A stretch of 42,089 nucleotides of DNA from Caryophanales bacterium (GTDB taxonomy: Bacteria; Bacillota_I; Bacilli_A; RFN20; CAG-826), in contig JAQYPI010000120.1 in NCBI GenBank assembly GCA_028726925.1, forward strand, positions 1 to 42,089. Reading direction: 5' to 3'. Both the position numbers and the translations under genes were made by a program. The notes below the pieces were generated by a model. The model did not search any database. It saw nothing but the letters and a program-made list of their open reading frames with translations, and was not told the origin of the DNA. Positions 15,312 through 23,591 of the stretch are shown piece after piece (position 1 is the first letter of the stretch; each line of letters begins with the position of its first letter).

Positions 15312-18092
15312 TCATTCCGTGCGCAAGGCGTTGACGGGGTCTTGCTTGGCGGCCGCCCGGCTCGGGATGAGGCCGGCGATGACCGTGAGGAGGATCGAGA
15401 TGGCGAACACGACGAGGGCGGTCCACCACTGAAGATTCGCGATCATGCCGAGGTCGAAGGCGCGACCGACCGTGAGGTTCAGGATGATTTCGAAGAGGTA
15501 CGTCAAGGTCAATCCGAAGAGCCCGCTTGCGGCACCGATCATGAGGGTTTCGGCGTTGAATAGGTGGGAGACGTCGCTCTTTCTGCCGCCGAGGCTGCGG
15601 ATGACGCCGATTTCCTTCACGCGTTCCATGACGGAGACGTAGGTGATGATCCCGATCATAACGGTCGAGACGACGAGGCTCAAGGCCGTGAAAGCGACGA
15701 GGGCGATCGTGACGATGTCGATGATGCCGTTGATGATGTTGATGATGACCTCGAGATTATCCGTGTAATTCGTGTCCGTCTGGTTCTCTAGGGCGATGAC
15801 TTCTCCGTTCGATAACTCGATGTCCCCTTTTCCCCACCGGTCGAGATAATCCGTGACAAGGTATTTGGTGTTGAAGTTCTTCGGGTAGATCTTGATCTTG
15901 GAAGGCATTGTTTCCCCGCCGACGTCGCGCAAGGTAAGGGTCGCGGTCTTGAGAATCGATAACCCGGTCCCAGAGGAAGAGCCACTCGAGGAAGAACCGC
16001 CCATCGAGGCGAGGAGCTCCGTCAAGCCGTTTTGCGACCCGATGAGGCCATAGCCGTGGTAGGGTTTCCCCTCGAACTGGAAGCCGAAATCGTAACCGAT
16101 TCCGTTGATCAACGTGATATCGCCAAGCGAAGTCTTCTGGGAAATGACCATCGAGGAATAACCAGTGATTTGCTTGTTCGCATTGTTCTCCACGAAATCC
16201 GAGATGAAGTTCGCGATGCTGCTTTCGAGGTTATCCCTCAGGAAGCGTTTTGCGAAGGCGGGGGTGTAATAAAGCCCCGCGTCCATGCATCCGTAACTCG
16301 TCCCTTCCTTGGGGGCGAGGATACCGGTGACCTTCATTTTCATGCCGCCTGTCCAGGAGGGGTCAGCAAGATAACCGTAAAGGTAAGGTTGATAGCAGCT
16401 CGTGTCCTGCGTGTAATCCTTTCCATATCCCGGGTTTTCCGTGAAGATCGTATCGTTCGGATAATAGTAATATTCCTTGTTCAGCAGATCCTCGATGGAG
16501 ATGGCTTGCTGCCTTTCCCAAAGCTCAGGATCGAAAAGCTCTTCGTTCCCGCTGAAATGGTAAGCAGCATTCGTGAATTCTTCTTGGGAATAAAAACCAA
16601 GAAGGGTCAAAATGAATTCGGAAATCTGATTTTTGTGGTTCAAGACCAGGACGACTTCGTCCTCGGCTTCCGGGTATTTCCCGGCGACGACGTCGTATTG
16701 CCCCAGGACATAATCTTTCGCCTCGAGGCATTGGCCGATGCAATCCGTGTATTGGTCGACCATCCCCGCGTAGATGGCGAATTTGCCGTCTTGCAGGACC
16801 TCGAGGATGTTCGAGCACATCGTCGTGATGCAGGAAATCGAATAGAGGTCATCCTTTTCGTGGCCGTGCATTTCCATCTCGCAAGTCGTGTAGAGGTTGT
16901 TCTTGAGGTTCATGCCGTATTCTTTCGCGATCGCCGCGTAATACTCTTCCGGCATGTCGTCGATGAATTTCACGTATTCCGGGGTGATCACGTTCTTGAC
17001 GGTCGCGGCGTCGAGGGTGTCATCCGTCTTGATCAAGGCTTCCATCATGAACTGGACGTCGATCTTGCCGTCTTTGTAGGAACTCGCCATCGCTTGCCCC
17101 ATGGACATGTTCGAGGTGACGGACATGAGGGAAGCGAGGTCAAGGCCCTGCTCCGATACGGTAACCGGGTTGCCGGAAAGCATATCGTCCTGGATGCCTG
17201 CGATGTAGCCGCGGACACCCTGGGAGACCGCGAGGACCGCGGAAACGCCGACGATGCCGATCGAGCTCGCGACGACCGTGAGGGCCGTGCGACGGATTTT
17301 AGACCATAGGTTCTTGGCGCTCAGCTTGAAAGCGGTCCACCAACTCATCTTCGCCTTTTCCTCGGCGCCTAAAACCTCTTTCGTGTCCTTGCGTTCCGCT
17401 TCCTCTTCTTCCAAAGAATAGGGATGGGAATCGCTTTTGACTTCGCCATCGAGCAATTCGATGATACGGGTCGAGTATTTTTTGGCGAGATCCGGGTTGT
17501 GGGTGACCATGATGACGAGCTTCTCTTTTGAGATTTTCTTGATGAGATCCATGATCTGGACCGAGGTTTCCGAATCGAGGGCGCCGGTCGGCTCATCGGC
17601 CAAAAGGATGTCGGGCTCGTTGACGAGGGCGCGGGCGATCGCGACCCTCTGACACTGGCCGCCCGAAAGCTGGTTCGGGTGCTTCGCGTACATCCCTTTC
17701 AGGCCGACGTCATCCAAGGCTTTTTTCGCCTTGGCGATTCTTTCTTCCTTGCCCATGCCCCCGATCGCGAGGGCGAGCTCGACGTTCTCGAGGATCGTTT
17801 CGTGCGGGATGAGATTGTAGGATTGGAAAATGAAACCGATCTTGTGGTTGCGATAAACATCCCAATCGTGGTCCGTGTATTCCTTCGTGGAGACGCCGCT
17901 AATGACAAGGTCGCCATCCGTGTAATGGTCGAGTCCCCCGATGATGTTGAGGGTCGTGGTCTTGCCGCACCCGGAAGGACCGAGGATCGAGACGAACTCG
18001 TTTTTGCGAAAATTGAGGGAAATCCCCTTCAAGGCATGGACGGGGTTGTCCTTGACGGGATAGACCTTGGTGATGTGATCTAGTCTAAGCAT
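15312..18092 (-). CDS. MacB-like ABC exporter, ATPase fused to FtsX-type permease
   Basis: A 926-residue fusion. Residues about 1-225 are an ABC ATPase (GPSGCGKT Walker A, LSGGQ signature, LLADEP Walker B, THNPD switch). A helix near 265-290 follows, then a roughly 480-residue extracytoplasmic domain rich in Tyr, Gly and Asp, and three C-terminal helices of an FtsX permease (about 785-915) ending in PSRAAAKQDPVNALRTE. Such type VII systems power removal of peptides, antibiotics or lipoproteins rather than uptake. It overlaps the MarR gene by 13 bases. The large extracellular domain is unlike that of E. coli MacB; the substrate is unknown. Confidence 0.9.
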   Translation of the reverse strand: MLRLDHITKVYPVKDNPVHALKGISLNFRKNEFVSILGPSGCGKTTTLNIIGGLDHYTDGDLVISGVSTKEYTDHDWDVYRNHKIGFIFQSYNLIPHETILENVELALAIGGMGKEERIAKAKKALDDVGLKGMYAKHPNQLSGGQCQRVAIARALVNEPDILLADEPTGALDSETSVQIMDLIKKISKEKLVIMVTHNPDLAKKYSTRIIELLDGEVKSDSHPYSLEEEEAERKDTKEVLGAEEKAKMSWWTAFKLSAKNLWSKIRRTALTVVASSIGIVGVSAVLAVSQGVRGYIAGIQDDMLSGNPVTVSEQGLDLASLMSVTSNMSMGQAMASSYKDGKIDVQFMMEALIKTDDTLDAATVKNVITPEYVKFIDDMPEEYYAAIAKEYGMNLKNNLYTTCEMEMHGHEKDDLYSISCITTMCSNILEVLQDGKFAIYAGMVDQYTDCIGQCLEAKDYVLGQYDVVAGKYPEAEDEVVLVLNHKNQISEFILTLLGFYSQEEFTNAAYHFSGNEELFDPELWERQQAISIEDLLNKEYYYYPNDTIFTENPGYGKDYTQDTSCYQPYLYGYLADPSWTGGMKMKVTGILAPKEGTSYGCMDAGLYYTPAFAKRFLRDNLESSIANFISDFVENNANKQITGYSSMVISQKTSLGDITLINGIGYDFGFQFEGKPYHGYGLIGSQNGLTELLASMGGSSSSGSSSGTGLSILKTATLTLRDVGGETMPSKIKIYPKNFNTKYLVTDYLDRWGKGDIELSNGEVIALENQTDTNYTDNLEVIINIINGIIDIVTIALVAFTALSLVVSTVMIGIITYVSVMERVKEIGVIRSLGGRKSDVSHLFNAETLMIGAASGLFGLTLTYLFEIILNLTVGRAFDLGMIANLQWWTALVVFAISILLTVIAGLIPSRAAAKQDPVNALRTE

Positions 18093-18535
18093 GGGAGTTC
18101 CTCCTGTTCTTTCGTGAATTCAAGGGCGATCTTCAGGCATTCCATCGCGACTTTCGTGCGTTTCGAGCCCAACCGGGTCAGCAACGCATCGACGAAAGAC
18201 AGCATGTCGACTTGCCTTTCCTTCGCCCGCTTCGCGCCTTCTTCGGTGAGACGGACGTAGGTATGAAGGCGGTCGCCCTCGAGTTGGAAGCGTTCCGCGA
18301 ACCCTTCCTCTTCCCAGCGATCGAGGATCGCGGTGACGCGGCTCGGCGAGCAATTGGCCTGGGTCGCGAGTTCCGTCGCGGTGAGGCCGTCCTTGCAGTG
18401 ATACAGCCGATTTTCGATCACCCGCGGGGCGCTGAAGGCGGTTTGAACCCTCTCAATCACTCTCATGTCAGAGTTTTCTTGAAACATCGTCAAGATGGTT
18501 TGCGCAGCTTCGGCGGAATTCCATTTGCATTTCAT
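18080..18535 (-). CDS. MarR-family transcriptional regulator
   Basis: A 151-residue winged-helix protein. The recognition region is TATELATQANCSPSRVTAILDRWEEEGFAERF with wing LEGDRLHTYVRLTEEG, typical of MarR proteins that repress exporter operons and respond to small molecules. The C-terminal helix would dimerise. It is the first gene of an operon with the ABC exporter (13-base overlap) and flavin reductase, so autoregulation of drug or peptide efflux is the simplest reading. GGGTGA lies about eight bases before the ATG at 18,535. Confidence 0.88.
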   Translation of the reverse strand: MKCKWNSAEAAQTILTMFQENSDMRVIERVQTAFSAPRVIENRLYHCKDGLTATELATQANCSPSRVTAILDRWEEEGFAERFQLEGDRLHTYVRLTEEGAKRAKERQVDMLSFVDALLTRLGSKRTKVAMECLKIALEFTKEQEELPCLD

Positions 18536-18561
18536 AACATTTCACCCCGTTAACTTTTCAT

Positions 18562-18574
18562 AATATAAAATATA
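18562..18574 (-). promoter_or_regulatory. AT-rich -10 region of the MarR operon
   Basis: Two overlapping TATATT candidates occur on the minus strand (18567-18562 and 18574-18569), followed by GTTAAC about ten bases on. No good -35 is found at standard spacing, so the exact promoter is unresolved. Confidence 0.4.
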
Positions 18575-18694
18575 CCAAACAGGGCGGAATACAAGTGGAA
18601 AGCGTTATCAAAGCAAAAGAAATAAAATAGGATAAGTCTTGTCAAGCAGCCTTTTCTCTTTTTGGGCGTTCTCTTTTGAGGGCATGCCGAAAAC

Positions 18695-18715
18695 GGGGCA
18701 CAAAACCCCTTTTTT
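18695..18715. terminator. Possible bidirectional terminator beside the IS transposase
   Basis: GGGG (18695-18698) and CCCC (18706-18709) enclose seven bases and are followed by six T residues on the plus strand. On the minus strand the same hairpin is followed by GTTTTC, 21 bases after the transposase stop. Confidence 0.5.
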
Positions 18716-18736
18716 AAATCTCTGTGGTTTGCTAGA

Positions 18737-19942
18737 CTATTTCTCGAATAAGGACCCGCTGCGAAGCATTCCCCAGATCGTGACTAGGAGCTTCCTGCAG
18801 GCCGCAGTCGCAGCCGCCTTGTGGCAGAGGCCGCTGCTTTTCTTTTCGGAGTAGAACCTCGTGATAGCGTTGTCCGCTTTGTGAATGATCATGTTCTCGA
18901 CGGCGAGGTAGAGGCATTTCCTGAGGAACGCGTTGCCCTTCCGCGTTATGGAATAGTGCAGGCCGTCGTTTTTGCCCGATTGGAGGATCGTCGGATCGAG
19001 CCCGGCGTACGCGACGATTCCGTTGCGGCTGTTGAATCTGGACGGGTTCCCGATCTCGGCGCAGAGCAGCGCCGCCAGCGCGTCGCCTATCCCGTCGATC
19101 GAGGCGATCAGGGCGAAATGGGGCAGCTCTTTGGCGAGGCCGAGCAATCGGCCGGTTATCTCGTCCAAGGCCCCCATGTCCCCGATCACGTCGTCGAGGG
19201 CGGAGATCAGCGAATCGACCTCGCCGCCATCGGCCGGGCAGCCGCTCATGGCGCCCTTGGCGTAAGCGGACAGCTTCGACGCTATCTCCGCCTTGGATAT
19301 CGCGCCCGTCCTGACCTTGTCCTTCTCCAGCCCGCTCACGACCGATCCCTCCCTTGCCTTCGCGAGCGCTTCCGGATGCCTGTACCTGCCCACGGCCCAC
19401 ATCGCGTAGCCGCTGAAGGGATCGCAGGACTCGTCGAGCAAAGGCCAGACGGCATCGAGGTTTTTCCGGTATTGGTTCTTCGACGCGACGAGCCTGCCGA
19501 CGATCGCTGTCCTCCTCCTGGAGAGCGAATGGAGCCGTGAATACAGGGACGATGCGGCGGCGAGCTTCCTCACGTCCCTCGTGTACGCGACCTCGGCGAT
19601 CACGCCGCAGTCGAGCGCGTCCGTCTTCGTCGGCCTGAGCCTGCTCTTCCTCACCTTCGCCGATTCCAGGGGCGATATGAGGTAGACCTCCATCCCCCTC
19701 GACTCCGCCCATCTCGCGACGGGCTTGGAATAGACGCCGGTGGACTCCATGACCACCTTCGGCTTCCTTCCCGTCTTCCGTTCAAGCGTTTCGGAGATCT
19801 CCTCCGCGGCCGCCATGCCGCTTTTGCTGTGCGCCGCTTTTATCGGCTTGGACGACGGCTTGCCGAACGAACAGTAGCCTTGGCAATGGCTGCTTCCCTT
19901 CGACACGTCGAACGCCAGTATGGGCGCTTCCTTGTCTATCAT
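18737..19942 (-). CDS. IS110-family DEDD transposase (bridge-RNA-guided recombinase)
   Basis: A 401-residue recombinase, length typical of the family. The RuvC-like N-terminal domain carries the four acidic residues Asp12 (ILAFDVSKG), Glu66 (VVMESTGVY), Asp108 and Asp111 (TKTDALD). The C-terminal Transposase_20 domain has IDGIGDALAALLCAEIG, IVAYAGLDP and the putative nucleophile serine in ILQSGK, then a RKGNAFLRK motif. IS110 enzymes recombine DNA under guidance of an RNA from the element's end. I use the ATG at 19,942, nine bases after GGAAGGAAGG; the frame extends upstream without support. It appears intact and potentially active. Confidence 0.93.
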   Translation of the reverse strand: MIDKEAPILAFDVSKGSSHCQGYCSFGKPSSKPIKAAHSKSGMAAAEEISETLERKTGRKPKVVMESTGVYSKPVARWAESRGMEVYLISPLESAKVRKSRLRPTKTDALDCGVIAEVAYTRDVRKLAAASSLYSRLHSLSRRRTAIVGRLVASKNQYRKNLDAVWPLLDESCDPFSGYAMWAVGRYRHPEALAKAREGSVVSGLEKDKVRTGAISKAEIASKLSAYAKGAMSGCPADGGEVDSLISALDDVIGDMGALDEITGRLLGLAKELPHFALIASIDGIGDALAALLCAEIGNPSRFNSRNGIVAYAGLDPTILQSGKNDGLHYSITRKGNAFLRKCLYLAVENMIIHKADNAITRFYSEKKSSGLCHKAAATAACRKLLVTIWGMLRSGSLFEK

Positions 19943-20230
19943 GTCAATAGACCTTCCTTCCTGGCATTTGGATCGTTCCCGTGATCCGCGTTCGTCCGTT
20001 GGCGTCGCTTTTTCCTGAGATATACGCGCGATGGCGAAGATGCCTCGCATTAGGGTTAAACGCGCTCCTCCAAAGGCGCGGACCGCGCATTTTTATTTAC
20101 GAGCTGGTGGCTCAAAAACCGCTCGCGCTGATCCGCCATTCCCCCTATATGCCTATAAAGGGAAAGCCGAGGCCATGGCCTCTCTCCGGGAATCCAAAAA
20201 GGGATAATACCCTTGATATGAATTCTTTCT
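19943..20230 (-). ncRNA. Candidate bridge/seek RNA region of the IS110 element
   Basis: About 290 non-coding bases upstream of the transposase. In the IS110 group the guide RNA is encoded in this position. The stretch includes a very stable stem GCGCGG-T-CCGCGC (20,088-20,076) and a palindrome GAGGCCATGGCCTC near 20,169-20,182. I cannot assign donor or target loops without the insertion site sequence, so this is inference from family behaviour and position. Confidence 0.35.
20196..20214 (-). terminator. Short hairpin with T run
   Basis: On the minus strand AAGGG and CCCTT enclose TATTAT and lead into a TTTTT run. It could back up the kduI terminator or lie at the end of the IS110 element. 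Confidence 0.4.
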
Positions 20231-20264
20231 AGAGGGGGATCACGTCCTCGGCTCTAATTGTAGG

Positions 20265-20316
20265 AAAACCCCTTCTCGGAGGCTTCCCGCGGAGGAATAG
20301 GCGGGCCGGAAAGGGG
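20265..20316 (-). terminator. Probable terminator of the pectin transporter/catabolic operon
   Basis: On the minus strand CCCCTT (20,316-20,311) pairs with AAGGGG (20,274-20,269), enclosing a second stem CCCGC/GCGGG, and TTTT follows at 20,268-20,265. It begins 13 bases after the kduI stop codon. Confidence 0.55.
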
Positions 20317-20328
20317 CGAGGTAAAAGG

Positions 20329-21165
20329 TTATTTCAGATCGTCGCAAGACAGGACGTCCATGTCGTCGTAATCTTGGTTTTCCCCGCACATGGCCCAGAT
20401 GAACGTGTAATTCTTGGTGCCGCAGCCGGAATGGATCGACCAGCTCGGGGAGATGACAGCTTCGTTGTTGTGGAGGACAACGTGGCGCGTCTCGTCCGCC
20501 GGACCCATGAAATGGAAGACGCATTGGTTCTTCTCGATGTCGAAATAGAAATAGACTTCCATGCGGCGCGCGTGGGTATGGCAAGGCATCGTGTTCCAGA
20601 CGCTTCCTTCCTCGAGATGAGTGAGGCCCATCGCGAGCTGGCACGTTTGCAGGACGTCCGCGTGGATGTATTGATTGATCGTGCGCTCATTGCTGAGGCG
20701 CGCTTCCCCGGCGTGGCGATGGATGGCTTTCTCGTAAGGGATGAACGTCGTCGGATAGGCTTTGTGGGCGGGGCAGCTCGCCATGTAGAACATCGCGGGG
20801 TGCTCCCCGTCTTTGGACGAGAAGCGCACTTCTTTCGCCCCGCGGCCGACGTAGATGGCTTCCCAGTGCTTGAGGGCGTAGGAAACGCCGTCAACCTCGA
20901 CGGTCCCTTCTTCGCCGATGTTGATGACGCCGAGCTCGCGACGGTCGAGGAAATGCTCCGCGCGGAGTTCGGGGGCGCTGCCGAGGACGACCGTCTCCTT
21001 GACGGGGATGACCCCGCCGAAAACGATGCGGTCGATGTAGGAATAGGTGAGGTGGATATCATCGATGCCGAAGACATCCTCGACGACATATTCCTCCCGC
21101 AAGCGGGCGGTGTCGTAATGGGCGTAATCCTTTCGGCCGGAATAATCGCGGGTCGTGAGTTTCAT
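20329..21165 (-). CDS. kduI: 5-dehydro-4-deoxy-D-glucuronate isomerase
   Basis: A 278-residue cupin-type zinc isomerase that converts 5-keto-4-deoxyuronate, formed from unsaturated uronates, to 2,5-diketo-3-deoxygluconate. Length equals E. coli KduI (278 aa). The zinc ligands are visible as HTHARRME (two His and a Glu in the E. coli spacing) and a later His in SIHSGCG. AGGAGG lies six bases before the ATG. It is the last gene of the operon, 15 bases after the GntR gene. Its usual partner kduD, which reduces the product to KDG, is not in the window. Confidence 0.96.
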   Translation of the reverse strand: MKLTTRDYSGRKDYAHYDTARLREEYVVEDVFGIDDIHLTYSYIDRIVFGGVIPVKETVVLGSAPELRAEHFLDRRELGVINIGEEGTVEVDGVSYALKHWEAIYVGRGAKEVRFSSKDGEHPAMFYMASCPAHKAYPTTFIPYEKAIHRHAGEARLSNERTINQYIHADVLQTCQLAMGLTHLEEGSVWNTMPCHTHARRMEVYFYFDIEKNQCVFHFMGPADETRHVVLHNNEAVISPSWSIHSGCGTKNYTFIWAMCGENQDYDDMDVLSCDDLK

Positions 21166-21180
21166 AAGGGTCCTCCTGAT

Positions 21181-21858
21181 TTAAGAAATGAAATAGTCGG
21201 GATGTTTTTCCATGACCTTCTTGAGGCCGTTGAGGCCGGAGAAGTGATGGAGGCGCGACGCTTCGGCCAGGCGCTTCTTGTCCTTGGCTTCGAAGGCATC
21301 GAGCAATTCGCCATGCAGGCGGTAAAGATTCGAGACATCGGCCTTGTCGCGAAGGTTCGTCATGTAACGATATCTTTGATAATAAGGGAACGCGTTCTCG
21401 AGCAGATCGAGCATGCTTTCCTTGCTCGCGACGCGATAAATCGCGTGGTGGAAGGCGTTGTCGACATCGTAGAAGGCGGCCGCGAATTCCTCGGCGCTCA
21501 AGTCTTTGGCTTCGAGGGATTTGAGCTGGTTCGCGAGCAAATCGCGGAATTCCTGGATCTGCTCGGACGTGACGGAATCCATGATCTCGATCATGACCCT
21601 CGTTTCCACCGCGGCGCGGAGGTACATGATGTCGGTCAGGCCGTTGAGGTCGAGTTTCGTGACGAAGGTCCCGGATTTCGGGACGACCGTGAGGAGTTTG
21701 TCCTCCTCGAGTTTCTTCAAGACATCGCGCACCGGCGTTCGGGACACCCCAAAGCGCTCCGAGACCGATTCCTCGCGGATGCGAGTACCGGGTTTCAATT
21801 GGATGGTGACGATTTCGCGCTTGAGCGTTTCGTAGATGGGTGCGATGTCTTTGGTCAT
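21181..21858 (-). CDS. GntR-family regulator, FadR/FCD subfamily (likely uronate sensor)
   Basis: A 225-residue repressor-type protein. Residues about 10-70 are the GntR winged helix (TRIREESVSERFGVSRTPVRDVL, then PKSGTFV as wing). Residues 80-215 are an all-helical FCD ligand domain with the Asp/His metal-site pattern (DNAFHHAIY, LYRLHGELL, RLHHFSG). FCD regulators such as UxuR/ExuR/KdgR-like proteins bind uronates or KDG. It lies between kdgK and kduI. The 12-bp palindrome CTTGTATACAAG before eda and before the transporter operon has the form expected for its operator. The ATG at 21,858 follows GGGAGG by five bases. Confidence 0.9.
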   Translation of the reverse strand: MTKDIAPIYETLKREIVTIQLKPGTRIREESVSERFGVSRTPVRDVLKKLEEDKLLTVVPKSGTFVTKLDLNGLTDIMYLRAAVETRVMIEIMDSVTSEQIQEFRDLLANQLKSLEAKDLSAEEFAAAFYDVDNAFHHAIYRVASKESMLDLLENAFPYYQRYRYMTNLRDKADVSNLYRLHGELLDAFEAKDKKRLAEASRLHHFSGLNGLKKVMEKHPDYFIS

Positions 21859-21877
21859 GCGTGCCTCCCTCGGAGGA

Positions 21878-22894
21878 TTATCGTTGGACGCGGCCGTTCG
21901 TGTTTCCGGCCATGAGCGATTCGACCTCCTTGATGCCGACATGATTATAATCGCCCGGAATCGTGTGTTTCAAAGCACTATGCGCGACGGCGCAGTTGAT
22001 GGCTTTTTCGGGATCGTCGTAGTGGGTGAGGCCATAGATGAGCCCCGCGGCGAAGGAATCGCCCCCGCCGACGCGGTCGACGATGCGGAGGTCGTAATGG
22101 GCGGATTTGTAGAATTTCCCTTCGGTGTAGAGCACGCCGCTCCAGCCGTTGTCGTTCGCGCTGTAGGATTCACGCAAGGAAGCCGCGGCCCCCTTGAGAT
22201 GGAACTTCTCGCACATGGCCTTGAGCATGGGTCCATAGCCATCCGCGTCGATCTTGCCTTTCTCGATATCGGATCCGGAGACGAAGCCAAGGCACGCTTC
22301 CGCGTCTTCCTCGTTCCCAATGACGTAATCGACGTATTCCATGTAGGGAATCATGACGGATTGCGCTTCTTGCTTGGTCCAGAGTTTCGCGCGGTAATTG
22401 AGGTCGAAGGACACGGTGATGCCCATTTCCTTCGCGGCCTTGAGGGCTTTCAAGGTGATCGCTTGGCAGTTCTTGCCGAGGGCCGGGGTGATGCCGGTGA
22501 TGTGAAGCCAAGAAACGCCTTTGAGCAGTTTCTTGAAAGCGAATTCAGAAGGCTTGGCCTCCGCGATGGAGCTGTGGGCGCGGTCATAGATGACCTTCGA
22601 GGGACGAACCGAATCGCCGGTCTCGAGGTAATAGATGCCGAGGCGTTCCCCGCCGCGGAGGATGCCGGAGGTGTCGACGCCGTATTCCCTGAGGGAATTG
22701 CGCGCGGCATCCCCGATGTCGTTCGCGGGGAATTTCGAGAGGAAGATCGCCTCTTCCCCGAGGTTGCAAAGGGAAACGGCGACGTTAGCCTCCCCTCCGC
22801 CGTAATTGATGTCGAAACTCTTGGCTTGGACGAAGCGTTCATAGCCAGGGGTGGAAAGGCGAAGCATCAGTTCGCCAAGGGTCGCGTATTTCAT
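21878..22894 (-). CDS. kdgK: 2-keto-3-deoxygluconate kinase (PfkB family)
   Basis: A 338-residue ribokinase-like kinase that phosphorylates KDG to KDPG with ATP. Visible PfkB features are the N-terminal GELMLRLSTPG, the sugar-site GGGEANVAVSLCNLG, NEEDAE and the catalytic-base motif VDRVGGGDSFAAGLIYGL (Asp in GGGDS). Length is normal for KdgK. The ATG at 22,894 is eight bases from GGAGG; an upstream in-frame start would overlap that site. It sits 21 bases after eda. The KDG assignment relies on the gene context as well as on sequence. Confidence 0.93.
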   Translation of the reverse strand: MKYATLGELMLRLSTPGYERFVQAKSFDINYGGGEANVAVSLCNLGEEAIFLSKFPANDIGDAARNSLREYGVDTSGILRGGERLGIYYLETGDSVRPSKVIYDRAHSSIAEAKPSEFAFKKLLKGVSWLHITGITPALGKNCQAITLKALKAAKEMGITVSFDLNYRAKLWTKQEAQSVMIPYMEYVDYVIGNEEDAEACLGFVSGSDIEKGKIDADGYGPMLKAMCEKFHLKGAAASLRESYSANDNGWSGVLYTEGKFYKSAHYDLRIVDRVGGGDSFAAGLIYGLTHYDDPEKAINCAVAHSALKHTIPGDYNHVGIKEVESLMAGNTNGRVQR

Positions 22895-22915
22895 GGGTTT
22901 CTCCTCCAAAAGGGT

Positions 22916-23566
22916 TTATTTCTTCATCTCGTCGCGGGCTTCTTTGACAAGCTCGACGAACCGTTTCGCGCGAGCGGTCACTTCCGCGTAGTCGCCAGTC
23001 TTCGCGGGGGCGGTCAATTGGCCGCCGGTGCCGATTGCGATGGCGCCGGCCTTGATCCATTCCTTGGCGTTCTCGAGGGACACCCCGCCCGTCGGCATGA
23101 GGTTCGCTTGGGGCAAGGGGCCATGAACCGCCTTGAAGTATTCGGGGGAAGCGCTGCTGCCAGGGAAAACCTTGACGATGTCGACGCCCGCCTTCATCGC
23201 CGCGATGATCTCGTTGATCGTGAAACAGCCGGCCATGTACGGGATTTGGTAGACGTTGCAGAGTTCCGCGGTTTCCTTATCGAAAGCCGGAGAAACAATG
23301 AATTTGGCCCCGGCGAGGATCGCGATGCGCGCGGTAGCCGCGTCAAGGACGGTGCCGGCCCCGACCACGTATTTCGCCTTCTTGTCTTCCGCGAGGGAAC
23401 GGATGACGTTCTCCGCGCCCGGGACGGTGAAGGTGACCTCGAGCCCGACGATGCCGCCTTCCGCGACCGCGTCACAGAGCTTCTTGGCTTCGTCGAGGGA
23501 ATTGGCGCGGATGACGGCGACGACGCCGCACCCGACGAGAGACTGGATGATTTCGAACTTTTTCAT
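22916..23566 (-). CDS. eda: KDPG/KHG aldolase
   Basis: A 216-residue class I aldolase that cleaves KDPG to pyruvate and glyceraldehyde-3-phosphate, the final step of the pathway encoded here. Key motifs are VIRANSLDEA, the catalytic Glu in GLEVTFTVPGA, GAGTVLD, the Schiff-base Lys in VKVFPGS, and PTGGVSLEN for phosphate binding. Length matches trimeric Eda. AAGGAG lies nine bases before the ATG, and the upstream 12-bp palindrome overlaps this ribosome binding site. It starts the block eda-kdgK-gntR-kduI, which may also have its own promoter. Confidence 0.95.
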   Translation of the reverse strand: MKKFEIIQSLVGCGVVAVIRANSLDEAKKLCDAVAEGGIVGLEVTFTVPGAENVIRSLAEDKKAKYVVGAGTVLDAATARIAILAGAKFIVSPAFDKETAELCNVYQIPYMAGCFTINEIIAAMKAGVDIVKVFPGSSASPEYFKAVHGPLPQANLMPTGGVSLENAKEWIKAGAIAIGTGGQLTAPAKTGDYAEVTARAKRFVELVKEARDEMKK

Positions 23567-23578
23567 GGATGATTTCTC

Positions 23579-23590
23579 CTTGTATACAAG
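23579..23590. promoter_or_regulatory. Palindromic operator CTTGTATACAAG before eda
   Basis: A perfect 12-bp palindrome, 13 bases before the eda start. The identical sequence occurs at 34,318-34,329 in front of the transporter operon and I saw no third copy. On the minus strand its right half runs into the eda AAGGAG and its centre contains TATACA, a possible -10. It is the likely site of the GntR protein encoded nearby. Confidence 0.65.
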
Positions 23591-23591
23591 T

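Larger units (their letters stand above)
18640..20230 (-). mobile_element. IS110-family insertion sequence (ends approximate)
   Basis: The element is defined by its DEDD transposase gene (18,737-19,942) and non-coding flanks of about 100 and 290 bases. I see no terminal inverted repeats or target duplication, as expected for IS110 elements, so the ends are estimates bounded by the MarR promoter on one side and the kduI terminator on the other. Codon use in the transposase (frequent AGG and AGC) differs from neighbouring genes, in keeping with transfer. Confidence 0.8.

Noticed and set aside
18640..20330. Terminal inverted repeats for the insertion sequence
   Set aside because: I compared the flanks and found only short purine/pyrimidine-run similarities. 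IS110 elements normally lack terminal repeats, so forcing ends would be arbitrary.
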